The notes under the pieces are model-generated. The model worked only from the letters and a program-made list of their open reading frames with translations. It did no database searches and was not told the origin of the DNA. Of a DNA stretch of 37,448 bases, positions 8,509-16,968 are shown in pieces; the stretch's first letter is position 1, and every line of letters begins with the position of its first letter. The DNA comes from Porphyromonadaceae bacterium (GTDB taxonomy: Bacteria > Bacteroidota > Bacteroidia > Bacteroidales > Porphyromonadaceae). The stretch spans positions 1-37,448 of the forward strand of contig JAUMYV010000013.1 in the NCBI GenBank assembly GCA_030528445.1. The letters run 5' to 3'. The translations under genes were made by a program, and so were the position numbers.

Positions 8509-11403
8509 ATGCAAAACAAAGGATTTGTGACTTTCGTCACGGTGAGTTTGGCTCTAATCTGTGCGTTCTATCTCTCTTTCTCATTCGTAACTAATCACTA
8601 CGATAAGAAGGCTGAGGCCATGGGCGAAGTAGCAGGTAGAGCTTATCTAGACTCTATGGCTAACGAAACTGTGATGCCAGGGTACACCCTCAAGCAGGCT
8701 CGTGCTCAGCAGATTGGGCTCGGTCTAGACCTCAAGGGTGGAATGAATGTGGTACTCAGGCTCAATGCTGGGGATCTGCTACGCTCTCTAGCAGGCAACC
8801 CAGAGGATGCGACATTCCAGAAGGCTATTGAGCTGGCAGGTAAAAACAACTCTCAGGGCGACTATATCGACGAGTTCGTCAAGCAGTACAAGGCTCTAGA
8901 GCCTAGTGCCAACTTGGCTGTCGTATTCGGCTCGGGGGATCTCCGTGACCAAATCAATCCTAAGACTAGCGAATCTGAGGTAATCGGTCTGCTCAGAGAG
9001 AAGTACAATAGTGCTATCGACGCTTCGTTCAACGTGCTTCGTGCTCGTATCGACCGCTTCGGGGTAGTAGCCCCCAACCTACAGCGTCTAGAGGGGCAAG
9101 GGCGCATCCTTGTAGAGCTCCCTGGCGTCAAGGATCCAGAGCGTGTACGCGAGTTGCTACAGCGCAGTGCCAACCTACAGTTCTGGCGTACCTATACCTA
9201 TCAGGAAGTATCCGAAGACCTAATGGCTGCCAACGTTCGTCTAAGTGAGCTAAGCGCACCAGTAGCTGCCCCAGTCGATACTACAGGCCTAGATAGCGCT
9301 GCTATCGCTCAAGCCCAAGCCAAGGTTGCCGAGCAGGCAATGGCACAGAGCAATGCCCTCTTCTCTCTGCTCGTCCCTGGTGGTCGTGGTGGTGCTGTGG
9401 TAGGTTATGCTCGCAGGGCCGATATGGACAAGATCGACTCCATGCTCCGCGTTGCCAAGGAGCACCGCGCTATCCGCGAAGACCTAACTCTAATGTGGGG
9501 TGCTAAGCCTATCGAAGACCCCCAGACACGCAAGCCTACCGAACTCTACGAGCTGTATGCTATCCGTACGAATCGCAGCATGACACCAGACCTTGGTGGC
9601 GACGCTGTGACCTCGGCCTCTAGCGATATCCGCAATCAGTTTGGTCATAGTGAGCCCATGGTATCTATGTCTATGGATACAGAGGGAGCACAGAAGTGGG
9701 CTCGTCTGACCAAGGATAACGTCGGCCGTGCTATCGCTGTGGTTCTAGATGGTGTTGTTTACTCTGCACCCAATGTTAATCAGGAGATTACTGGTGGTAA
9801 CTCGCAGATCTCTGGTAGCTTCACGATGGAAGAAGCTGGAGACCTTGCCAACGTACTCAACTCTGGTCGTATGGAAACCTCTGTAGTCATCGAGCAGGAG
9901 AACGTAGTAGGACCAACCCTAGGTCAGGCCTCTATCAAGGCTGGTATCATTTCCTTCGCCATCGCACTAGTACTGCTGATGATCTACATGTGCCTAGCCT
10001 ACGGCTTCATCCCTGGTATGGTTGCCAATTCGGCCCTTATCATCAATAGCTTCTTCACGCTAGGTATTCTGGCTTCGTTCCACGCAGTGCTCACGCTATC
10101 TGGTATTGCTGGTCTTGTCCTCACGCTCGGTATGGCCGTCGATGCCAACGTATTGATCAATGAGCGTATCAAGGAAGAGCTTCGCAAGGGTAAGGATATG
10201 ACGCGTGCCATCGCTGATGGTTACGGCAATGCCTTTAGTGCGATCTTCGACTCCAACCTCACGACTATCATCACTGGTATCGTACTCTTCTTCTTCGGCA
10301 CAGGTCCTATCCGCGGTTTTGCCACAACCCTAATCATCGGTCTCATTGCTTCATTCATCACAGCGGTGTTCCTCACTCGTATGATTTTCGAAGCGCTCGA
10401 CAAGAAGGGTAAGCTCAAGAGTGTTACCTACGATACACCACTCACGCGCAATGTACTAGTTAATCCAAACTACGACATTCTAGGCTCTCGCAAGAAGGGC
10501 TACATCCTACCCGTGACTCTGCTCGCCGTAGGGCTACTGGGTCTCTTCACCATCGGTCTAAACAATGGTATCGAGTTCTCGGGTGGTCGCAACTATATAG
10601 TTAAGTTCGACCAGAAGGTAGACAACGATGCTATTCGCTCTACTCTAGCGCCATCGCTCGACAACAAGCTCGTGCTCACCTCTATCGGTACAGAGGGCGA
10701 CCAAGTACGTATCTCGACCAACTACAAGATTGAGGACGACAGCGAGGCTGTGGAAGAAGAAATCACCAATAAGCTATACGAAGGCGTGAAGCCATACTTC
10801 GCATCTGCACCAGATCGCGATACCTTCATCCACGAGAGCATCGTTAGCTCACAGAAGGTAAGCCCAAGCATGAGTGACGACATCAAGCGAGGCGCTCTGA
10901 TTGCTGTAGGTTTGGCTTTGCTCTTCATGGCATTATATATCTTGATTCGCTTCCGTGATGTGGCGTTCTCAATCGGAGCATTTGCTTCTGTTACGGTGAC
11001 CACACTGCTGATTATCTCTATCTACGCACTCACGTGGAAGTTCATGCCATTCACTATGGAGGTTGACCAGAACTTCATCGCAGCCCTGCTCGCGATCATT
11101 GGTTATGCAATCAACGACGTGGTGATTGTCTTCGACCGCATCCGTGAAGAAGTCGGTCTACATCCCAAGGAAGACAGAGCGAAGATCATCAATCAAGCGC
11201 TCAACGCAACCCTCTCCCGTACGCTCAATACGTCTTTCACTACCTTCTTGGTAATGGCTATCGTATTTGCCTTTGGTGGCGCCTCTATGCGTAGCTTCAC
11301 ATTCGCCATCCTCCTAGGTGTGGTGTTCGGTACTTACTGCACGCTCTTCGTAGCTACACCTATCGCCTACGAAGTGGCTAAGCGTCGTCGTGCAGCGAAG
11401 TAG
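8509..11403 (+). CDS. secDF: Fused SecD-SecF protein-export membrane protein
   Basis: A 964-residue fusion of SecD and SecF, the usual arrangement in Bacteroidota. It works with SecYEG in the inner membrane and uses the proton gradient to pull preproteins out on the periplasmic side. Visible SecD features: an N-terminal membrane segment (about 5-30), the D1 motif LGLDLKGGMNVVL near residue 70, the periplasmic P1 region with VVLDGVVYSAPNVNQEITGG near 405, and membrane helices from about 485 with GMAVDANVLINERIKE. SecF begins at about 655, with NNGIEFSGGRNYIVKF near 685 and GYAINDVVIVFDRIREE near 865. Length and both halves look complete. Both flanking secreted proteins would depend on it for the inner-membrane step. 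It is monocistronic: terminators lie on both sides. Confidence 0.98.
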   Translation: MQNKGFVTFVTVSLALICAFYLSFSFVTNHYDKKAEAMGEVAGRAYLDSMANETVMPGYTLKQARAQQIGLGLDLKGGMNVVLRLNAGDLLRSLAGNPEDATFQKAIELAGKNNSQGDYIDEFVKQYKALEPSANLAVVFGSGDLRDQINPKTSESEVIGLLREKYNSAIDASFNVLRARIDRFGVVAPNLQRLEGQGRILVELPGVKDPERVRELLQRSANLQFWRTYTYQEVSEDLMAANVRLSELSAPVAAPVDTTGLDSAAIAQAQAKVAEQAMAQSNALFSLLVPGGRGGAVVGYARRADMDKIDSMLRVAKEHRAIREDLTLMWGAKPIEDPQTRKPTELYELYAIRTNRSMTPDLGGDAVTSASSDIRNQFGHSEPMVSMSMDTEGAQKWARLTKDNVGRAIAVVLDGVVYSAPNVNQEITGGNSQISGSFTMEEAGDLANVLNSGRMETSVVIEQENVVGPTLGQASIKAGIISFAIALVLLMIYMCLAYGFIPGMVANSALIINSFFTLGILASFHAVLTLSGIAGLVLTLGMAVDANVLINERIKEELRKGKDMTRAIADGYGNAFSAIFDSNLTTIITGIVLFFFGTGPIRGFATTLIIGLIASFITAVFLTRMIFEALDKKGKLKSVTYDTPLTRNVLVNPNYDILGSRKKGYILPVTLLAVGLLGLFTIGLNNGIEFSGGRNYIVKFDQKVDNDAIRSTLAPSLDNKLVLTSIGTEGDQVRISTNYKIEDDSEAVEEEITNKLYEGVKPYFASAPDRDTFIHESIVSSQKVSPSMSDDIKRGALIAVGLALLFMALYILIRFRDVAFSIGAFASVTVTTLLIISIYALTWKFMPFTMEVDQNFIAALLAIIGYAINDVVIVFDRIREEVGLHPKEDRAKIINQALNATLSRTLNTSFTTFLVMAIVFAFGGASMRSFTFAILLGVVFGTYCTLFVATPIAYEVAKRRRAAK

Positions 11404-11419
11404 TCTCGCTTGTGAATAT

Positions 11420-11469
11420 AAAACGCCACACGGCATATAGCGCAGTCGCTATATGCCGTGTGGCGTTTT
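11420..11469 (+). terminator. Strong terminator of secDF
   Basis: A perfect 23-base inverted repeat (11420-11442 and 11447-11469) with a 4-base CAGT loop, ending in five T residues. It lies 16 bases after the secDF stop. Its A-rich 5' side could also give weak termination on the minus strand. Confidence 0.95.
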
Positions 11470-11659
11470 TGCGTCTTATTGTTTGTTCTATCCCTCGTCA
11501 TGGGGTTATCCGATAGGAGGTAGAGATATCTACGATTAGCACGGACTTCGTCCTTGGCTTCGGGCGTATCCTCTAGTCCACTTTTACCACACTGCCTTCG
11601 ATTGCTCTTGATACCAATAGCCCCCCTGTACAGACTAGAAGTCGTACTTGATGTGAGCG

Positions 11660-11840
11660 GAAATAAAAAGAGGTCATGCACGTCAGCCAAAGCCAACCAT
11701 ACATGACCTCTCTATGAGAGAGTACCTTACCAAGACTACAACACTACAGTCTACTATACCCGATAATATTGTGAATACAGCCGTGCGCTTCAACACCTCC
11801 TCGCTGTAGTCTCTTTTTGATACTCTAGATTAATTCTACA
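11660..11840 (-). ncRNA. Possible small RNA or structured 3' tail after the cluster
   Basis: On the minus strand TAGATTTG (11851-11844) fits the -7 consensus and the region ends at a clear terminator, so a transcript of about 170 bases is possible. It would contain the GACTACA...TGTAGTC inverted repeat and a CTCTC/GAGAG hairpin. No good -33 element was found at the expected distance, so a long 3' untranslated region of the cluster is an equal alternative. Confidence 0.25.
11669..11711 (-). terminator. Minus-strand terminator downstream of the DUF2589-type cluster
   Basis: On the minus strand AGAGGTCATG pairs with CATGACCTCT (arms at 11702-11711 and 11669-11678) across a 23-base loop, followed by TTTTATTT. 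It is the first convincing terminator after the cluster's last gene, about 175 bases beyond its stop. Confidence 0.75.
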
Positions 11841-11887
11841 CTACAAATCTAGGCATTTAAAATGATATAACCTAGCGTTTTGCGAAA

Positions 11888-13729
11888 TTATTTTACCGTC
11901 CTGTCGAAATATTTCCTCACCACGGGAATTTCTAGTAGAGAAGCACGCAAATCCTCGAAGTCTCTGAATAGTCTATCCACGATATCGCAGCAGAATTGCC
12001 CCGCTAGCTCGGAGGATTGACGCAAGGCTTGCTTAGCTCCCCAAACGTGCGTTATCAAGTCTTGCTGATGTAGCTGATCAAGCTCTAGGAGCGTTTTGAC
12101 AGGCGTTCCTGTATTCTCCGCACAGATGCCGAGTAGGCGCTGTTCGGCGAAGACCATTTGGCTCACCTCGTCGTTGGCTCGCTCGAGGTTGTCTACCATA
12201 AACTCGATTGCATGGGAGGTATATGTATCCTTGAATTTAGGATCAGAGATGTAGAGCAGGGCGGTATTGAATGGCTCTGCCGACCACTTCCAGTTGTCTG
12301 AGAAGCGGTACCCCTTGGCTGTCTTGAGATTCTCTATGCTTGGATAGATCTCCGATAGATACTCTTTGTGTACACAAACGACCTGATCAGACCGAGGATT
12401 GATAGCACGATTTAGATTCTTCCAAACAATCATATCCGTATCAAGCATCACGCAGGGCGTCTGCATATCTCGTAGTGCATAGAGCTTAGCTCCAGCCCAG
12501 AAGATAGAGAAGTCTACTCTATCTTGGATGCCATCCAAGACATCAACATTAATGCCACCATCCCAGATGAAATTCATGTTCTGCTCTTCGTAGATTCGCT
12601 TACCATAGCTGTCGGTATAGAGCCGAATCGGACCATTGTACTTGCGCCACTGCAAGGCCGACATGATGGTAGTGAGAAGATCGACGTCATGGATATACGG
12701 TTCCTGCCCTCTAGCTCTTGCTGGGGCTGTATGGGTGGTATGAAAAGCTGTCAATCCATATTGCTCTGGGGCAAGCCATGTAGTCTCTAAATCAATATCC
12801 GTCCGCTCAATGAGAGCTAGTCCATATCCGCCCTCTAGAGTTGCGGCACCATTGTCCATGGAGGAGCTGATACCCCACGAGGAAATATAGCTCTGTGGAG
12901 CGCTCGTGTATGCCGAGCTCGCAAGAGCTTCTGCCTCTCGCCTCTGACTATTTAGCTTGATTGCTGATAAGAGTCGCATGAGCTTGGAGTGATCGGATCG
13001 GACAATCACATGGCAACGCCCACGTGCCTCACTACTCTCAACGAAGATGTAGGCCTCGCCCTTACGGTGTGCCGTCACACCTCCTCGGGCGTTGACTGTA
13101 GCCACAGTGGGATTGCTAGAGCTCCATACCAGAGCCTCTGGAACAACTGGCTCAATAGGGTAGAGGGGATAGTGCCCTTGGACGAAGATCTCAATCTGCT
13201 CTGTATTGAGGAGTAGGTCGGCTTTGAGACTTGGGCGCTGAGGCTCCTCAAGGGCAATCGTCTCATCCAGCAGATTAAACAATTTAGACAGCCCGATGGG
13301 CATGTGGTTCTGCGAGGCTTGGAGCCTTACCTTGAGGTGATGATTAGTGGTGATGGTCTGTTGCTCTTCGCTATCGGTCTGTGTACCCCTAGATGCAAAA
13401 GAACACGTCAGATGTTTATCATCGAAGCTATCAACCAGCGCATTGAACTCTATGTCTAGTCTATCTACGGAGAAGTGAGGGAGGGGCACTAGTGCCATTA
13501 GCGGCATTGATAGCTCCAGCATCTGGCTACCATTCTGATACCTAAAGGCAATCATTACGGCCTCCTGCTTCCCGGCCTCGTTGGTACGCAGAGTAACGGA
13601 GTTCAAGTAACGCTTAGTGACCCGAGCGGCCTCAACCTGAGCCTGCACACAGGCTCTAACAGGCTCTCCGAGCATTTGGCTAAATGGGAGTGTGGCCAAT
13701 GCAGACTGCGGTGTTTCTTGATTTTTCAT
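11888..13729 (-). CDS. DUF2589-type core fused to Big2 domain and glycosyltransferase-like domain
   Basis: A 613-residue protein in three parts. Residues 14-155 are the shared core: LPFSQMLGEPVRACVQAQ (14-31), MPLMALVPLPHFSVDRLDIEF (about 75-95), then SQNHMPIGLSKLF (139-151). Residues about 173-245 form a bacterial Ig-like Big2 domain (VWSSSNPTVATVNARGGVTA). Residues about 330-600 resemble a GT-A glycosyltransferase: IRLYTDSYGKRIYEE, FWAGAKLYALRDMQTPCVMLDTDMIVW with a DTD triad near 430-432, and EPFNTALLYIS. This part is close to the DUF6734 type as I remember it. There is no signal peptide or membrane segment. The start is only 2 bases after the previous stop, with a strong AGGAGG inside the last codons of that gene, so translation is probably coupled. 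It is the last gene of the cluster. Activity and acceptor are unknown; the domain calls are by eye. Confidence 0.8.
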   Translation of the reverse strand: MKNQETPQSALATLPFSQMLGEPVRACVQAQVEAARVTKRYLNSVTLRTNEAGKQEAVMIAFRYQNGSQMLELSMPLMALVPLPHFSVDRLDIEFNALVDSFDDKHLTCSFASRGTQTDSEEQQTITTNHHLKVRLQASQNHMPIGLSKLFNLLDETIALEEPQRPSLKADLLLNTEQIEIFVQGHYPLYPIEPVVPEALVWSSSNPTVATVNARGGVTAHRKGEAYIFVESSEARGRCHVIVRSDHSKLMRLLSAIKLNSQRREAEALASSAYTSAPQSYISSWGISSSMDNGAATLEGGYGLALIERTDIDLETTWLAPEQYGLTAFHTTHTAPARARGQEPYIHDVDLLTTIMSALQWRKYNGPIRLYTDSYGKRIYEEQNMNFIWDGGINVDVLDGIQDRVDFSIFWAGAKLYALRDMQTPCVMLDTDMIVWKNLNRAINPRSDQVVCVHKEYLSEIYPSIENLKTAKGYRFSDNWKWSAEPFNTALLYISDPKFKDTYTSHAIEFMVDNLERANDEVSQMVFAEQRLLGICAENTGTPVKTLLELDQLHQQDLITHVWGAKQALRQSSELAGQFCCDIVDRLFRDFEDLRASLLEIPVVRKYFDRTVK

Positions 13730-13731
13730 AC

Positions 13732-14865
13732 CTACTGCCTCCTAATAATCTCAATACCCTCGGGGAGTACGTATTCATATTTCTTGCGATTCTCCTCAAA
13801 CCACCTTGAGACTACAAGCCGTCTGATGCGACTATGCTCTATGTTTAGATGCGTGAGCCTATTGCAGTACGATATATCCACGACATCGTGCACGCACTCT
13901 TTGATGACCAGCTTCGTCAGATGAACAGCCGAGGTGAGCAGTACTTGGGGAATGAAGCCCGCCCCCCACTTACAGAGTACTAGAGTATAGATCTGTTCGA
14001 GCCATCCGAAGTCCATGTTCGCTCTATGCTGTCCCTCTGCTAGTTTCTCTCCATTGCCCCATAGCTCTAGATAACGCAGATCGGCAAGACGACTCATAGA
14101 GAAAGCCTGCACTGCGGATAGATTGAGCCGGGTACATCTGAAGGCATACAGACTATGAAAGGCTCCAAAATCATCGATGCTGAAGAATGGGAACTGATCG
14201 TGCGGTATGTTGAGCGCTTTGATTTTGTCAATCGCGGCACGCTCGATATGATTCTTCTCCGGGAGTTTGATCGAGGCCTCTGTCTCGGACTTGCTACCAA
14301 ACGAGTAGTCTGGGGCTATCTTCTCGGGGACAGATTTGACGCAGCCACGGGCGATTGCTCTAGCGATCTCGGGATCCCTAAGCTGCATGTAAATGCTCTC
14401 TGGTACCACTGATTGCTCCATGAAGCCGAGCACTTTGCTTAGTCCCGAGGGGACGTGATCTTGGGTGGCACGTACAGCCACGTCAATCGTATTCTCCAGT
14501 TGAGTCGTCGTGGTATCGCCAGAGGTGGTAGCATAGGTCGCAGAAATCTTGCTCTCGCTATTGGAGAGGCTAGCATTTACTCCAGTCACCTTAGCTCTGA
14601 AGGAGATCTCTAGCGTATCTATCGAGAAGTAAGGCACGGGAACCAATGTCAGCAATGGGATGCGTAGGTATGCCTTGGTGCCATTGTTGATGAATGAGAA
14701 AGATACCATGACGGCCTCTTTGCCATTCGCCTCTAGGCCTACATCTCGGATATAGTGCCAAGTACTCATCGATGCCTGCTCTTGGGCTGCGATGCATGCC
14801 TTGAGTGGACCACCGATTAGATGATGAAAGGGTAGTCCTTTCATCTGTTCGTTTACACTACTCAT
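13732..14865 (-). CDS. DUF2589-type core with LRR-like C-terminal domain
   Basis: A 377-residue cytoplasmic-looking protein. The core spans about 10-155: GLPFHHLIGGPLKACIAAQ (10-28), IPLLTLVPVPYFSIDTLEISF (69-89), then a short Ser/Thr-rich insert and ATQDHVPSGLSKVLGFME (133-150). From about 225 to 360 it switches to irregular leucine-rich segments (ADLRYLELWGNG, HLTKLVIKECVHDVVDISY, RLTHLNIEHSRIRRLVVS) that look like a small divergent LRR domain with bulky aromatic positions. In this family the other members have a beta-sandwich or enzyme module at this place, so this is probably an interaction module. It lies 55 bases after the zinc-ribbon gene and 2 bases before the glycosyltransferase fusion. 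Confidence 0.78.
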   Translation of the reverse strand: MSSVNEQMKGLPFHHLIGGPLKACIAAQEQASMSTWHYIRDVGLEANGKEAVMVSFSFINNGTKAYLRIPLLTLVPVPYFSIDTLEISFRAKVTGVNASLSNSESKISATYATTSGDTTTTQLENTIDVAVRATQDHVPSGLSKVLGFMEQSVVPESIYMQLRDPEIARAIARGCVKSVPEKIAPDYSFGSKSETEASIKLPEKNHIERAAIDKIKALNIPHDQFPFFSIDDFGAFHSLYAFRCTRLNLSAVQAFSMSRLADLRYLELWGNGEKLAEGQHRANMDFGWLEQIYTLVLCKWGAGFIPQVLLTSAVHLTKLVIKECVHDVVDISYCNRLTHLNIEHSRIRRLVVSRWFEENRKKYEYVLPEGIEIIRRQ

Positions 14866-14920
14866 GCCTTTTCTTTTTATTCGTAGTACGGCCGACTACG
14901 ATGTTGATGAATAGATTGAA

Positions 14921-15139
14921 CTATCGACGGAAGTTGCTCGCCTCCTGTACGCGCTGCTTGGCGCGCTCTACATCGCCTAGTATCTCTAGGGCACGCTTGG
15001 ACTCTTGTTTATTGATCTCAAGTTTGAGGCGACAATGCTTGCACTCTATATATGGAGCCGAGATAAGTTCGGCGATTGTAGTCTCGATGAAGCGGTTGCA
15101 TTTGGGGCAGTTGAGCCCGGGTCTTCTTTGTTCGTTCAT
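14921..15139 (-). CDS. Small zinc-ribbon protein
   Basis: A 72-residue protein when started at 15139. A frame-consistent ATG at 15154 would add five residues, but GAGAGAA lies just upstream of 15139 and suits it as a ribosome binding site. CPKC near residue 11 and CKHC near residue 34 form a four-cysteine zinc knuckle pair; the last third (ESKRALEILGDVERAKQRVQEA) is a predicted helix. Such ribbons usually serve in protein or nucleic-acid contact. It lies inside the DUF2589-type cluster on the same strand, with gaps of 24 and 55 bases to its neighbours, so it probably works with those proteins. No further function can be read. Confidence 0.75.
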   Translation of the reverse strand: MNEQRRPGLNCPKCNRFIETTIAELISAPYIECKHCRLKLEINKQESKRALEILGDVERAKQRVQEASNFRR

Positions 15140-15163
15140 ACTGTTCTCTCGCATTTAAATAGG

Positions 15164-16123
15164 TTAGTATTCTTCCGATAGTCTTGTATTATTCCCCATA
15201 CCTCTAAATATATCGGCAAATCCTGCGGGGAGAGGGGATTGCTTTAGCTTGATTCTGATTGTGAAGTTGCTCTGCTCGGTCTGCTGATTCTGGCTAGTCA
15301 TCGTTACCTTGGCACTAGAGTCATCTTGCCGCGCGAGCTCACTCACTTTGGTATGGAGCAGAAATCTCCAAGCGATATGCTTGTGCGCATAGTCGTAGCG
15401 TCTGCCGTCTAATGGAAACTCAATGCGCACCTCTTTGGTCGAAGAGCTATTGCGCTGATAGGTGTTGCCTTGGTGCCAAAGAGATCCATCGCCATAGAGG
15501 CTGATGAGCAGACGATTGTTCCACTCAAACTCTTTGATTTTGTCATCGCCTAGTTTTTCCTCCCATAGCGTAATGTAGGGTCTACCTAGAGAGAGGAGGA
15601 CGCATCGCTTATTTTGAAGCGATTTGGTAGGGTCACTCTTGTAGTAGGATTTATTGCCACTCCTGTCTATAATCTGGAAGGTGAGTTTATTGGGATTCAC
15701 CAAAGACTGATATACGCTTATCTGGAGGGCATAAACTCGCTTGTTTTGCTTTTTGTCGTAGTACTCTGTTAGCGCTCGAGACTTATCAATAGAGTCATTG
15801 GTCGTGGCGAGTCTAGGCGCCTGAGTCTGGGTGTCTGATTTTTTGGTTTGGGTGTTTAGTTCCAGGCGACATGAGCAGGAGAACTCGGCCTCCTCTATGC
15901 GTAATAGGGATAGTGGCACTAGAGTGATCACAGGGATCTGTAGGCGTAGTCTACGCCCCTGATCATCGGTGTAGCCAAAAGAGATTGGGGGCATATCGCG
16001 TAGCTGCCCCAATATACGGAGGTACTCCTCTAGACCCATCTGTTCGGCTTTGAGCGTAGAGACATGCGCCTCCTTAATCAGATCGGCTAGCCCTATATCC
16101 ATCCTAGGTAATGTATTACTCAT
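15164..16123 (-). CDS. Diverged DUF2589-type protein
   Basis: A 319-residue protein. The N-terminal GGPLxAC helix signature is lost, but the central strand pair is clear (LQIPVITLVPLSLLRIEEAEFSC at about 61-83), and the C-terminus ends with IRIKLKQSPLPAGFADIFRGM (about 289-310), the counterpart of QDxxPxGxxK in the other members. Between them sits an insert of about 190 residues that is rich in beta strands and aromatic residues (QISVYQSLVNPNKLTFQIID, RVLLSLGRPYITLWEE-like, WNNRLLISLYGDGSLWHQG), unlike the inserts of its paralogs. No signal peptide or membrane segment. It is 44 bases from the gene before it and 24 from the zinc-ribbon start. Function unknown. Confidence 0.72.
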   Translation of the reverse strand: MSNTLPRMDIGLADLIKEAHVSTLKAEQMGLEEYLRILGQLRDMPPISFGYTDDQGRRLRLQIPVITLVPLSLLRIEEAEFSCSCRLELNTQTKKSDTQTQAPRLATTNDSIDKSRALTEYYDKKQNKRVYALQISVYQSLVNPNKLTFQIIDRSGNKSYYKSDPTKSLQNKRCVLLSLGRPYITLWEEKLGDDKIKEFEWNNRLLISLYGDGSLWHQGNTYQRNSSSTKEVRIEFPLDGRRYDYAHKHIAWRFLLHTKVSELARQDDSSAKVTMTSQNQQTEQSNFTIRIKLKQSPLPAGFADIFRGMGNNTRLSEEY

Positions 16124-16167
16124 TATTATACTTATGTATCTGCGTTTCCCCTGATGGGGGCAGAGGA

Positions 16168-16935
16168 TTAGACATTGGTAGTGGAGAGCTGCGGAGGTAC
16201 TACTTTTAGGGTGATGGATTGGATTGCCTCTGGTGGATAATCCTTGAGTCGCTCGGCGTCAATCTCAATGCGAAGCGAACGCTCCGTACGGGAGGAGAAT
16301 AGCTCTGCGCTTTGCTCCTCTTGGATGATTTTGCGGATTTCCTCGCTCACTTCGTCGTCTAGCACCCGCCGAGTTTCGGCTAGAAGATCCGCTCCGCCTG
16401 CTAGGGCAAATAGCCCCTCAATATCGCTGTGCCGTAAGAGAGCCTCCTCGCCCACAGCGAGTACCTGATCGGCGATAGGCTCTACCTCGAATTCATGCTG
16501 CTCATTGTATAGCTTGTCCACATGTGCTTTGAGGCGCGTGAGCATCCTATGGGCGATGTAGTCAATGAGCCTACGATTGTCTCCTAAGTCGTCGATATAA
16601 GAAAAACCATTGGAGGTATAGGGTACACCAGATGCTTGGGTTTGATGGACTAATTTGCGAATCACTAGTTTGGCGAGCTGCTCGGAGATATTGCCAAGTA
16701 GCCGGTCGCTCTCGTTTGCGTTGAGTACCTTGACCTCCGTGATGTCCTCTCCGTCTTGGATGGCATAGCGTAGGTTTAGGGTCAACTCGCCTACCGTGGC
16801 CGCTGGGGAGATGGATATCCCCCCAGTGATCTGTTGGTGAGACTTGGCTAGCTCACGAGCGTAGCTAGCGGCTTCGTGCTGAGCTTGTATTACATCTCGT
16901 AGCACGGATGATATTACTTGCTTGAGGTTTGTCAT
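16168..16935 (-). CDS. Hypothetical protein of the DUF2589-type cluster
   Basis: A 255-residue protein with no family I recognise. The N-terminus (SSVLRDVIQAQHEAASYARELAKSH) resembles the AQxxAAxTTxxFI helix of its neighbours. The C-terminus (RSLRIEIDAERLKDYPPEAIQSITLKVVP) could be a counterpart of their strand region, so it may be a distant member. The middle (about 80-215) is mostly helical and charged, with DDLGDNRRLIDYIAHRMLTRLKAHVDKLY and a run of acidic helix (LDDEVSEEIRKIIQEEQ). No signal peptide, membrane segment or cysteine motif. The gaps to the flanking genes are 33 and 44 bases. It may be a helical adaptor for the cluster; that is inference from position. Confidence 0.7.
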   Translation of the reverse strand: MTNLKQVISSVLRDVIQAQHEAASYARELAKSHQQITGGISISPAATVGELTLNLRYAIQDGEDITEVKVLNANESDRLLGNISEQLAKLVIRKLVHQTQASGVPYTSNGFSYIDDLGDNRRLIDYIAHRMLTRLKAHVDKLYNEQHEFEVEPIADQVLAVGEEALLRHSDIEGLFALAGGADLLAETRRVLDDEVSEEIRKIIQEEQSAELFSSRTERSLRIEIDAERLKDYPPEAIQSITLKVVPPQLSTTNV

Positions 16936-16968
16936 AAGATATATTACGGTAATAGTCCGAGAGACGAG

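Larger units (their letters stand above)
11404..11887. other. Convergent intergenic region, no gene recognised
   Basis: This 484-base gap separates secDF (+) from the end of the DUF2589-type cluster (-). It holds the secDF terminator, a minus-strand terminator at 11669-11711 and a possible minus-strand -7 element at 11844-11851. An open frame at 11367-11696 on the minus strand overlaps the secDF end and terminator and has no protein-like features. Confidence 0.7.

Noticed and set aside
11367-11696. 109-residue minus-strand frame after secDF
   Set aside because: It overlaps the secDF end and its terminator, and has no recognisable features or clear start signal.
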